7,000 nt of DNA from an uncultured Alphaproteobacteria bacterium (GCA_937901165.1 CALCGS010000130.1:1-7000); one strand, 5' to 3'; shown: positions 1 through 6,323, counted from the stretch's first letter. Notes: generated by a model from the sequence alone, not told the origin. Translations and numbers: made by a program.

Positions 1-14
1 AAATAATTTTAATT

Positions 15-20
15 TATAAT
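15..20 (+). promoter_or_regulatory. -10 box of a probable leaderless promoter
   Basis: A perfect TATAAT ends six bases before the ATG at 27. With normal -10 to +1 spacing, transcription would start at or beside the A of the start codon. The -35 element would lie just outside the window, so the promoter is only half visible. Confidence 0.5.
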
Positions 21-26
21 AAAAAC

Positions 27-371
27 ATGATAAAAATTTGGAGTTTTGATAATGACGAATTATTTGATTTAGTTGCATGTGGCAAGAAACACGGAACATG
101 CAGTTTGTATGATACAGACGCAACTATGTCAAAAGTTGGCGATATAAATATAATTTATAACTCTAAAAACGAACAAATTAAAATTAAGATAACCAATGTT
201 CGTAAGTGCCGTTTTTGTGATGTTGATGCTACCTGGGCAAAAATCGAAGGTGAAGGCGATTTGTCACTAAACTATTGGCAACGCGTTCATTTGGAATTCT
301 TTCGTAGCATCAAGCCAGATTTTAAAAAAAGTGATATGTTGGAATTAAATGAATTTATCTTACACGTTTAA
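27..371 (+). CDS. Small ASCH-domain protein (YhfF/YqfB-like)
   Basis: This encodes a complete 114-residue protein that is essentially a single ASCH domain, a PUA-like beta-barrel fold that binds RNA or nucleosides. The sequence shows an N-terminal GKKHGTCSLYD (residues 19-29), matching the family's GKKT-x-T signature, then KVGD (36-39), and the EGEGDLSLNYW block (74-84) typical of the YhfF-type branch. Lys21, Thr24 and Glu74 fall at the positions I recall as the catalytic triad of E. coli YqfB, an N4-acetylcytidine amidohydrolase; that functional link is inferred. The ATG has no Shine-Dalgarno sequence, but a TATAAT lies six bases upstream, so the mRNA may be leaderless. The 3' end overlaps the convergent Nudix-ASCH gene by 17 bp. 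Family assignment is fairly sure; the substrate is unknown. Confidence 0.82.
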   Translation: MIKIWSFDNDELFDLVACGKKHGTCSLYDTDATMSKVGDINIIYNSKNEQIKIKITNVRKCRFCDVDATWAKIEGEGDLSLNYWQRVHLEFFRSIKPDFKKSDMLELNEFILHV

Positions 372-1140
372 TTTCCATACCGACAACAGGTTCGCTGGCT
401 AGTTTTTCACGTGATACGAATTTTGTCACTGTATTTATCAGTTCGTCAAGATTTGCAAAACCACTGCGCCGAATATCAATCTTTTTAAATAAAGATTCAA
501 AATCTGGCGCAACATGCATATTTAAAACTTCGCATATAATATGTTCGTCTGGATTTTCGGCATCAAATAATAAAAATTTATCACCAACTTTAATCTTTTT
601 ACGTTTTTCGTCATACGCACGCAATTCAATATCTTTCTGTCCAGACTTTATCATTTCAAAATAATTATGCCGAACACTCATAGAAAAACGACAATCTATA
701 TTTGGTAAAATATGTTTTGCAAAAAATTCGCGCATACTATCAATTTTGATAATTTCCGGACTGGTTAAATCAGAGATGTTCAACCAAACAACAGATATGT
801 TTTCGTCGCGCCGTTCACAGAACTGCAAATCTAAATCATTTGTTTCGTGTGTAATGAAAAAGTGGTGTTCTTCCGCCAATGCACCGCGTTTTTCCGCACG
901 TTCTGGCGACATATGTTTGAAAGAATATGGTATTGGTACCTCTGTCATTAAACCCAACATTTTTAAGGATTGTTCGCCTAACTCTTCTGTCAATTCGCGG
1001 CGAAGCGCAGTTTTAAAATCTTCGCCATCATCAACCCGACCGCCAATCGGACCATAGCCATCTTCGCCATAACGCAATAATGCAACTTTGTTGTTAGATA
1101 CAGGTAAAATATACGCGGAATAAGATTTTTCTTTTATCAT
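355..1140 (-). CDS. Nudix hydrolase fused to a C-terminal ASCH domain
   Basis: This is a 261-residue two-domain protein. The Nudix domain spans about residues 1-148 with a full Nudix box at 34-56 (G-x5-E-x7-RE-L-x-EE-x-G), preceded by the usual GPIGG; the RE and EE residues that bind the catalytic metal are all present. A second domain (about 152-261) is ASCH-like, with SGQKDIELRAYDEKR followed by KIKVGD. It keeps the Lys (169) but has Glu where the YqfB-type catalytic Thr would be, so it may bind rather than hydrolyse. The ATG at 1140 is chosen because AAAAGG lies six bases upstream; an in-frame GTG at 1170 would add ten residues and lacks this support. No signal peptide, so cytoplasmic. The stop codon lies inside the end of the convergent ASCH gene. 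The gap to DUF488 is 53 bp. Hydrolysis of a nucleoside diphosphate derivative is expected from the family; the substrate is not predictable. Confidence 0.88.
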   Translation of the reverse strand: MIKEKSYSAYILPVSNNKVALLRYGEDGYGPIGGRVDDGEDFKTALRRELTEELGEQSLKMLGLMTEVPIPYSFKHMSPERAEKRGALAEEHHFFITHETNDLDLQFCERRDENISVVWLNISDLTSPEIIKIDSMREFFAKHILPNIDCRFSMSVRHNYFEMIKSGQKDIELRAYDEKRKKIKVGDKFLLFDAENPDEHIICEVLNMHVAPDFESLFKKIDIRRSGFANLDELINTVTKFVSREKLASEPVVGMEIKRVR

Positions 1141-1146
1141 ACCAAA

Positions 1147-1152
1147 CCTTTT
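1147..1152 (-). promoter_or_regulatory. Ribosome binding site that decides the Nudix-ASCH start
   Basis: Reading on the minus strand, AAAAGG ends six bases before the ATG at 1140. The upstream GTG at 1170 has no comparable purine run, so the shorter protein is preferred. Confidence 0.6.
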
Positions 1153-1193
1153 ATACTTATTGTTACACACATATAATCATTTCTGCAAGGTTT

Positions 1194-1619
1194 TTATAAG
1201 TGCACGATTTCGGTGTCTGGGATATGTTCGGCGATATATTCAGCTGCCAACCGCCTATGGCACATAGTCGCAACTTTTTCAGTGCACAACAAACATATTC
1301 TATCTAATTTCGTTGTGTCGCAATTTTGCAACGGTTGTCGGTCAGTCAATAGCTCACGATACTTTTGCTCAAATTCGTCCCAAGTAATTTTTTTATCTTT
1401 ATAGTTTGCCAAGATGTCTGATGTTGGTGCAAATTCAGGATGATACTCGTACCGATTGCCGAGGCTTGCCGCCAGATTATCACCATTATAATACGGCACA
1501 TACGTGCTTGTTCGCCATTGACGAATATCCCAAACTTTGGCTATGCGTGCCGCATCCAGCACCTCCAAAAATACTTCTGGACTTTTACCGCTAAAACCAA
1601 TTGTAAATATCTTTGCCAT
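1194..1619 (-). CDS. DUF488 family protein
   Basis: This is a 141-residue cytoplasmic protein of the DUF488 family. The family landmarks are visible in order: TIGFSGKSPE at residues 6-15, the VWDIR strand at 29-33 (usually VDVR), YEYHPEFAPT at 57-66 (family form close to Y-x-HLPELAPT), and the C-terminal CLLCTEK...CHRRLAAEY at 109-128 with Cys109, Cys112, Cys120 and His121. The conserved C-x2-C and CHR cluster suggests metal binding or redox chemistry, but I know of no established biochemical role. The ATG lies one base beyond the TGA of the upstream gene, and the preceding sequence has only a weak purine stretch, so translation is probably coupled to that gene. The length is normal for the short form of the family. 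Confidence 0.85.
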   Translation of the reverse strand: MAKIFTIGFSGKSPEVFLEVLDAARIAKVWDIRQWRTSTYVPYYNGDNLAASLGNRYEYHPEFAPTSDILANYKDKKITWDEFEQKYRELLTDRQPLQNCDTTKLDRICLLCTEKVATMCHRRLAAEYIAEHIPDTEIVHL

Positions 1620-1620
1620 A

Positions 1621-2106
1621 TCAGTATTTAACTTCGTTTAATATCAAATAAAAATCTGGGATATGTTTTGGCGACATCCCATTTAACAAACTAACAGATG
1701 CAACCGAACCGAACGGGGCATAAAAACTGTCATCAAATTTGTAGTATTTACGAATACATGCATTGATTTGTTTTTCCAAATCAGACATTGACATATGAAT
1801 CATCATATCCCAAACTTTTTCTTGTATTTCATCATACTTATAATCGCTAAATCTATAATTGTCCCAGAAATAATTTAAAATCTGTTCAGCTTGTTCTTTA
1901 GTTAAATCTTTTATATGTTTCGGAAAATTGTAACGCGGATGTGCAGCACGATACATATCCAATTTCTCTTGGTTTACTGCATAAGTATTTACGTCTTTGG
2001 TTTGCATGTTTTCGTATTCAAGAACATTGTTGATAAAATCAGTCTTTCTATCAGCGACAGCACATACTGGAATCAACAAAAGCAGAACAAACAATAATCT
2101 TTTCAT
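1621..2106 (-). CDS. Secreted GH108-like protein with degraded catalytic motif
   Basis: This 161-residue protein starts with a clear Sec signal peptide (KR, then a Leu/Val-rich core; likely cleavage after AVA at residue 18; the Cys at 15 follows Val, so it is not a lipobox). The mature part aligns with the GH108 domain of the gene immediately upstream: YRAAHPRYNFP...KDLTKEQAEQI here against YNADHPDFNFP...KDLTGKQAQQI there. The family's catalytic EGGY becomes E-Y-E-N (Glu30), so the acid residue may persist while the glycines are gone, and the GI-x-Q-x-TL segment is not recognisable. The C-terminal peptidoglycan-binding part is also divergent and short. It may be an inactive or altered periplasmic muramidase relative. 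It begins 33 bp after the upstream stop and ends one base before the DUF488 start. No Shine-Dalgarno sequence is seen. Confidence 0.65.
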   Translation of the reverse strand: MKRLLFVLLLLIPVCAVADRKTDFINNVLEYENMQTKDVNTYAVNQEKLDMYRAAHPRYNFPKHIKDLTKEQAEQILNYFWDNYRFSDYKYDEIQEKVWDMMIHMSMSDLEKQINACIRKYYKFDDSFYAPFGSVASVSLLNGMSPKHIPDFYLILNEVKY

Positions 2107-2112
2107 GTTTTG

Positions 2113-2142
2113 ATTATTACAAAACAGTCAGTCAAAAATCAA
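2113..2142 (-). promoter_or_regulatory. Possible leaderless promoter of the secreted GH108-like gene
   Basis: On the minus strand, TTGATT (2142-2137) is followed after 18 bases by AATAAT (2118-2113), which is preceded by TG as in an extended -10. Six bases then separate it from the ATG at 2106. The -35 overlaps the stop codon of the preceding gene. The AT-rich background makes chance matches likely, so this is tentative. Confidence 0.3.
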
Positions 2143-2996
2143 TATTTATTTGTACGATTTATCCATCCACTACCGTATTTGGTCCAACCAGATAACCCCT
2201 GCAAATATTCAATTCTGTTTGCTTTCAATGCTTGTATAAAATCATCAATTTTATCGTCGTGGATGCTGTTTAAAGCGTCTATAGTATTGTTCCCAATTTT
2301 GCCGTCTATTTTTAGATTTGTACCAATTGAGTTGTTCAATGTTTCTTGAACAATTTTTCCGACATTGTTGAAATTACTCATAACCCCCATATCAAATATA
2401 GCATTGGCAATTCGTCCATTTTCTATGTCACCAATACGGCGTTCATCATAGTAATCTTCTGCGTATATTTGTTGGGCTTGTTTGCCGGTTAGGTCTTTTA
2501 CATTATCTGGAAAATTAAAATCTGGATGATCAGCATTGTATTTATCCAAAGTTGGTTGTATTATGCCTGCATTTGTCGGTTGGTCTATAAATTTTGGATT
2601 ATCGGCATATCCTCCTTCGTTAGCCATAGTTTGATGAATAATATTTTGTTTACGGCTATCAACAATTTGGTTGTTGTTATCGTCTAAATCAATTTCTTCT
2701 ATCCAACAACGACAATTTGGATGATGTGGGCGGCTTGGTATATCTTCTTCGTTTTCATAAATAGTATCAGCAAAATTTTCACAATCTTCACACGTTTTGT
2801 CATCTATTACAGTATGCCAACGCCACGCCTTCCTAATTGTGATATTTCGTCCTGTGTTATCCGTTATACTTTTGCTATATTTGTTTTCGAAATAATCTTG
2901 AATTTTCTTAGCAACATTTTGATGTTCTGGATTGTTAGAGTTTACATACGCATTGCTTTGCATAAGGTTTAATATATTTTCTGGTACTTTGTTCAT
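2139..2996 (-). CDS. Mu gpF-like minor-head segment fused to GH108 muramidase
   Basis: This 285-residue protein has two phage-type parts. Residues about 50-105 contain WRWHTVIDDKTCEDC followed by HHPNCRCW (Cys69, Cys72, His92, Cys95, Cys97), the pattern at the C-terminus of Mu gpF / SPP1 gp7-type minor head proteins. Residues about 118-285 are a GH108 (TtsA-like) N-acetylmuramidase: catalytic-type Glu127 in NEGGYADNP, then TNAGIIQPTL, and a C-terminal PG_binding_3-like region (about 230-285) ending SGWINRTNKY. No signal peptide is present, so export would need a holin, SAR-like or type 10-like route, or it acts on lysis. The ATG at 2996 is chosen over one at 3041 because the extra 15 residues would be encoded by a terminator hairpin; AGAG lies five bases upstream of 2996. 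The next gene downstream is a diverged relative. GH108 is well supported; the head-protein assignment rests on the short motif. Confidence 0.78.
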   Translation of the reverse strand: MNKVPENILNLMQSNAYVNSNNPEHQNVAKKIQDYFENKYSKSITDNTGRNITIRKAWRWHTVIDDKTCEDCENFADTIYENEEDIPSRPHHPNCRCWIEEIDLDDNNNQIVDSRKQNIIHQTMANEGGYADNPKFIDQPTNAGIIQPTLDKYNADHPDFNFPDNVKDLTGKQAQQIYAEDYYDERRIGDIENGRIANAIFDMGVMSNFNNVGKIVQETLNNSIGTNLKIDGKIGNNTIDALNSIHDDKIDDFIQALKANRIEYLQGLSGWTKYGSGWINRTNKY

Positions 2997-3012
2997 ATTG
3001 TCTCTTTTTGTT

Positions 3013-3040
3013 AAATAAAAAATCCCGCACAAAGCGGGCA
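3013..3040 (-). terminator. Terminator-like hairpin 2 in the muramidase leader
   Basis: On the minus strand, CCCGC, a five-base loop and GCGGG are followed by A and six T. The plus-strand side has no T run, so the structure works only for minus-strand transcription. It lies 17 bases upstream of the muramidase ATG. Confidence 0.65.
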
Positions 3041-3064
3041 ATAAAAAATGGCACCAAAAGTGCC
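3041..3064 (-). terminator. Terminator-like hairpin 1 in the muramidase leader
   Basis: On the minus strand, GGCAC, a five-base loop and GTGCC are followed by A and six T, the same layout as the hairpin immediately downstream. Together they form a tandem pair. They could end autotransporter transcripts, or attenuate transcripts from the promoter just upstream. Confidence 0.6.
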
Positions 3065-3079
3065 TTTGAAATCAAATTC

Positions 3080-3108
3080 ATTATATCACAAAACAACAAA
3101 AAAATCAA
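3080..3108 (-). promoter_or_regulatory. Sigma-70-type promoter for the muramidase gene cluster
   Basis: On the minus strand, TTGATT (3108-3103), a 17-base spacer and TATAAT (3085-3080) with an extended TGA immediately before it. The predicted start near 3073 gives a leader of about 77 bases containing both terminator-like hairpins. Confidence 0.6.
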
Positions 3109-3134
3109 TATGATTACACAAATATAATTATTTA

Positions 3135-3160
3135 ACCAGTATGCAACATTGCATACTGGT
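3135..3160. repeat. Perfect 10-bp inverted repeat after the autotransporter stop
   Basis: ACCAGTATGC and its exact reverse complement are separated by six bases. It begins 14 bases past the autotransporter stop codon. On neither strand is it followed by a clean T run, so it is a weak candidate terminator. It could instead be an operator upstream of the promoter at 3080-3108 or an RNA-stabilising stem. Confidence 0.7.
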
Positions 3161-3174
3161 ATAATTATGTTTAA

Positions 3175-6100
3175 TTAGAATTTGTATTTAAATTCTATTG
3201 AACCGTTCCAGCCGGTTCTGCCACCATCACGACGGTTGATTTTGGCCCCCAGATAGAACGCATCCGTCAAAGATTTATCAATACCAATTCCATATTCAAA
3301 ATAGTTCTTTGTACTGATATTTTGTAATATAATATCATTTGCTGTTATATCGCCACCATTATCCATTACAATGGCATATTTACCCTGAACAGAACCTGTC
3401 CAACCATCTGCAATTATTGCAGAAAGTTTTAATCCTGGGTCGATTTCAAAGAAATTCAAATTATTATTTGCAATTTTGACCCCAGATACAGATGTATAAT
3501 CTTGCGTATTTACCAAAGTATATCCACCATACACATTTGGTTGTAATACCACAGAATCATTTATTGCGTAATTGTATCCTGTTTTTAATCCTGTACCCAA
3601 CCAAAGTGTTTTGAATTCATCTGTACCATACATATTTGTTGATTTATTCTTTAACAAACCGCCATTGACAGTTGCGGTCAAGAATGCATTTCCCAATGTT
3701 AATGCAGAACTTAAACCAACATAACCACCGTCTTGGTCTGTGTCGTTATCAGTATATTGTTGTTTGCCACCAATATAACCAGCATATACACCAAACACAG
3801 CCCCACAATCGCCACATGTGATTTTATCAGTATTAAATCCCCCCGCCACAGTTAGTGCCTTTGAATCGATTGTATCAAAGTCTTGGAATTCCACATTATC
3901 ATCCAATCCCATAACCTTGACCCAAGCGTTTGCAGATGATGGGGTGTCGCCACCAGAACGACCTTGGGTACGAATAATATCATCCATTTTATCCATAACA
4001 AGTGTTGCAATTTGACCTGTTATATTGGCGGTTGCCTGTGCTGCAACAGATGGCGCATAGATATATGGATTTAATTGTTCTGTTCTTGTAAAACCAATTG
4101 TACCTGTTTCAGGATTGTATAAAGCATCATATTTATAGATTGTTGAGTATTTCAAACCATTTAAATTTCCAGATACATTATTTGCCAACAATGTTTTAGT
4201 GTTATCATCAGCAAACAAAGATAATTCTACATAATCATCATTTGCATCAGATAATAATTTAATATCAGAAATAACAATATTACCGTTACCACTAACACTT
4301 GCGACTTTTAATTGATCCATTTGTCCATCATCGGCCAAATCTGCATCAATTGCAAAATTTGTATTTCCTGCTAAATTCAATTGATTAATATGTAGTGTGT
4401 TTACTCTTCCGTCTGCAATATTTACTGAACCTCCGTTCAAGTAGAATACACTAATAGGAAGATTTGCTGTACTTTCAATTGCATTAGTTGAAAAATTCAT
4501 GATGCCACCATCTTTTTCAACTAATTGAATTACAGAATTTCCAGTGTCTAATCTTCCGTTAAAATTAACAGTTCCCGAGTTAGTAAGTATTATTAGTTTT
4601 CCATTATCACCATTAAATGTTATTGAGCCACCTTCATTATTTTGTATAATAGCTTCAATTCCACCTGATGTAGTTATGTTTCCGTTGTTGTTTAATGAGT
4701 TAGATAATAAACTAACAATATCCATCGTACCATTGTTTGTTAAAGTAGCTGTTTCAAGTAGTGAATTAGCACCTGTTATATTAATTGTGGCATTATTAGT
4801 TAAATGATCTGCTCCAAATCGTGAATTGGCACCTGTTATATTGATTGTGCCATCATTAATTAAGTTACCATTTGTGCCATCTGCTTTAATTTCTACACCT
4901 GCGGTATTTGATGCAAGAGTAGCTCCTGACTTAACATTGATAATATCTTGTTCGATATTTGCATTTGCATTGACAGTACCGCCATAGATGTTTGTTGTGC
5001 CCATTGGTATTGAATTATCAGACACAGTATAAAGATTGACTGTTCCATTATAAGTCTTGGTTCCGTTACCATTAATGTTTAATATACCTACGTTGAATAT
5101 ACCATCAATATCGTATTTGCTATTTTCAGGGTGTTCAGTGTCAATAACATCTTCACCACCTACAAAAGTAATACTTTGACCAGCATCGGCATACAAACTG
5201 ATTGTACCATTGTTATAAATGGCGCCCCCCATATCCGTTATTACATAATTTCCATCAAATATAATATTTTTTTTATCGGGGGATGTAGATATAGTTATTG
5301 AACTATTATTGTTATTATATATTGCACCACCATATGACTTGGCAAAATTAGATTTAAAATCGCCTGTGATATTTTTAATAATACCATCACCAGTATTATA
5401 AATAGCACCACCCATAGCAAAAGTTATCAAGTCTGTTGCCAAAGCAGAATTGTTTATAAAATCACCCGTAATATTTTCAATAATACCACTACCAGTATTA
5501 TAAATAGCACCACCGTTAGTTTCGGCGTCATAACTACTGGCATAGTTATTTATAAAATTACCTGTAATATATCCTATTTTTGTTTCCGGATTGTCATAAC
5601 CATAGTTATAAATAGCACCACCTTTTTTGGCATGGTTGTTAACAAAATCTCCTGTTATCGTATCTATTGTTGCTTTTGCTTCGACCTCACTGCTGGCATA
5701 GTTATAAATAGCACCACCTTCGCCAGCATAGTTATTAGTAAAATTTGCCACTATATCGCCTATTTTTGCAGCGGTATTAGCACTACCGTTATAAATAGCA
5801 CCTCCAGTGCTATCCGCAACATTATCAATAAAATTACCCGTTATCTTATTTATTATACTAATGTTATCGTCGGCTTCTGCCTGATTAAAAATAGCAGCAC
5901 CATTATTAGAGTAAAAATTTTTCATAGTGATATTTTCAAGAGTTAAATTACCACCAGCATCAACCAAAAAGCCTTGAAATGTGTTTGCACCATTTAATTC
6001 TTTAATACCTTGATAACCAAGTACATCCAAAGTACGATTGATATTGTTTGGTATATCTTGATAAGTAATACCGCTTCCTTGAATCTTTATTATATCAATA

Positions 6101-6297
6101 TTTAAATGATCAGGGATTGCATTATTAACAGCGTTTTTAAAATTATTCCAATCACTCACGTACCAAGAATCAGCCATTACTGGATTTGCACCAAACGCAC
6201 CAATAAACACACTTGCGTTGATAATTGCACATTTTATTAAAATTGAACGATATTTTGCGGATAATATACGAATTCCGGTTTTTGTTAAAGTACGCAT
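3175..6297 (-). CDS. Autotransporter with Pmp-like GGAIYN repeats
   Basis: This 1040-residue protein is a type V secreted surface protein. An extended signal peptide (residues 1-42, probable cleavage after VMA) precedes a passenger rich in Asn, Gly and Ile/Thr, expected to form a parallel beta-helix. Residues 133-362 hold eight GGAIYN-type motifs (first one GAAIFN) at 27-36 residue intervals, most preceded by ITGxFxNN, recalling the GGA(I/L/V) repeats of chlamydial Pmp adhesins. A second repeat class (TINITGANS) follows at about 480-519. The C-terminal beta-barrel spans about 790-1040, starting AWVKVMG and ending KYKF, with the terminal Phe used for BAM-dependent insertion. The mature protein has only two cysteines that I can find, in CGDC at 828-831. 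The start has GGGAG eight bases upstream and a strong promoter. Adhesion is the usual role for the class; the ligand is unknown. Confidence 0.93.
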   Translation of the reverse strand: MRTLTKTGIRILSAKYRSILIKCAIINASVFIGAFGANPVMADSWYVSDWNNFKNAVNNAIPDHLNIDIIKIQGSGITYQDIPNNINRTLDVLGYQGIKELNGANTFQGFLVDAGGNLTLENITMKNFYSNNGAAIFNQAEADDNISIINKITGNFIDNVADSTGGAIYNGSANTAAKIGDIVANFTNNYAGEGGAIYNYASSEVEAKATIDTITGDFVNNHAKKGGAIYNYGYDNPETKIGYITGNFINNYASSYDAETNGGAIYNTGSGIIENITGDFINNSALATDLITFAMGGAIYNTGDGIIKNITGDFKSNFAKSYGGAIYNNNNSSITISTSPDKKNIIFDGNYVITDMGGAIYNNGTISLYADAGQSITFVGGEDVIDTEHPENSKYDIDGIFNVGILNINGNGTKTYNGTVNLYTVSDNSIPMGTTNIYGGTVNANANIEQDIINVKSGATLASNTAGVEIKADGTNGNLINDGTINITGANSRFGADHLTNNATINITGANSLLETATLTNNGTMDIVSLLSNSLNNNGNITTSGGIEAIIQNNEGGSITFNGDNGKLIILTNSGTVNFNGRLDTGNSVIQLVEKDGGIMNFSTNAIESTANLPISVFYLNGGSVNIADGRVNTLHINQLNLAGNTNFAIDADLADDGQMDQLKVASVSGNGNIVISDIKLLSDANDDYVELSLFADDNTKTLLANNVSGNLNGLKYSTIYKYDALYNPETGTIGFTRTEQLNPYIYAPSVAAQATANITGQIATLVMDKMDDIIRTQGRSGGDTPSSANAWVKVMGLDDNVEFQDFDTIDSKALTVAGGFNTDKITCGDCGAVFGVYAGYIGGKQQYTDNDTDQDGGYVGLSSALTLGNAFLTATVNGGLLKNKSTNMYGTDEFKTLWLGTGLKTGYNYAINDSVVLQPNVYGGYTLVNTQDYTSVSGVKIANNNLNFFEIDPGLKLSAIIADGWTGSVQGKYAIVMDNGGDITANDIILQNISTKNYFEYGIGIDKSLTDAFYLGAKINRRDGGRTGWNGSIEFKYKF
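4741..4860 (-). repeat. Two tandem 60-bp units in the autotransporter passenger
   Basis: The segments 4741-4800 and 4801-4860 are in-frame copies of 60 bp. Similarity is highest over GTGAATT(A/G)GCACCTGTTATA and the bases that follow. They encode two 20-residue units sharing TINITGANS, one rung-pair of the expected beta-helix. Confidence 0.7.
5212..5901 (-). repeat. Coding repeats for GGAIYN motifs
   Basis: Eight related units encode GGAIYN or GAAIFN. At the DNA level, the plus strand repeatedly shows TATAAATAGCACC followed by ACC or TCC (near 5398, 5499, 5605, 5705 and 5789). Such near-identical short repeats within one gene could allow unit gain or loss by recombination. Confidence 0.75.
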
Positions 6298-6305
6298 AGA
6301 AATTT

Positions 6306-6310
6306 CTCCC
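6306..6310 (-). promoter_or_regulatory. Strong ribosome binding site of the autotransporter
   Basis: On the minus strand, GGGAG ends eight bases before the ATG at 6297. It is the strongest Shine-Dalgarno match in the window and fixes this start. Confidence 0.7.
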
Positions 6311-6323
6311 TTTTTTAAAAAAG

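Noticed and set aside
746..1057. 103-residue open frame on the plus strand
   Set aside because: It lies wholly antisense to the Nudix domain, and its translation has no recognisable domain.
1141..1170. GTG start at 1170 for the Nudix-ASCH gene
   Set aside because: No ribosome site precedes it, whereas AAAAGG precedes the ATG at 1140, and the extra ten residues are not needed for the Nudix fold.
2110..2349. 79-residue plus-strand open frame opposite the end of the muramidase fusion
   Set aside because: It is antisense to the conserved peptidoglycan-binding region and has no independent support.
2997..3041. N-terminal extension of the muramidase fusion starting at 3041
   Set aside because: The extra 15 residues would be encoded by the terminator-like hairpin and its T run; the ATG at 2996 has a purine-rich site and fits better.
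3157..3165. Plus-strand extended -10 (TGG-TATAAT) in the right arm of the palindrome
   Set aside because: No -35 at the right distance and no plus-strand gene follows; in this AT-rich DNA it is likely chance, although antisense transcription cannot be excluded.
2139..3174. A complete prophage or CRISPR/defence island
   Set aside because: Only the muramidase genes have a phage flavour; there is no integrase, capsid, terminase, att repeat, spacer array or known defence nuclease.
4544..4807. Antisense open frames within the autotransporter (also 3818-4015 and 5632-5946)
   Set aside because: They mirror the repetitive codons of the autotransporter and show hydrophobic, repeat-derived translations without ribosome sites.
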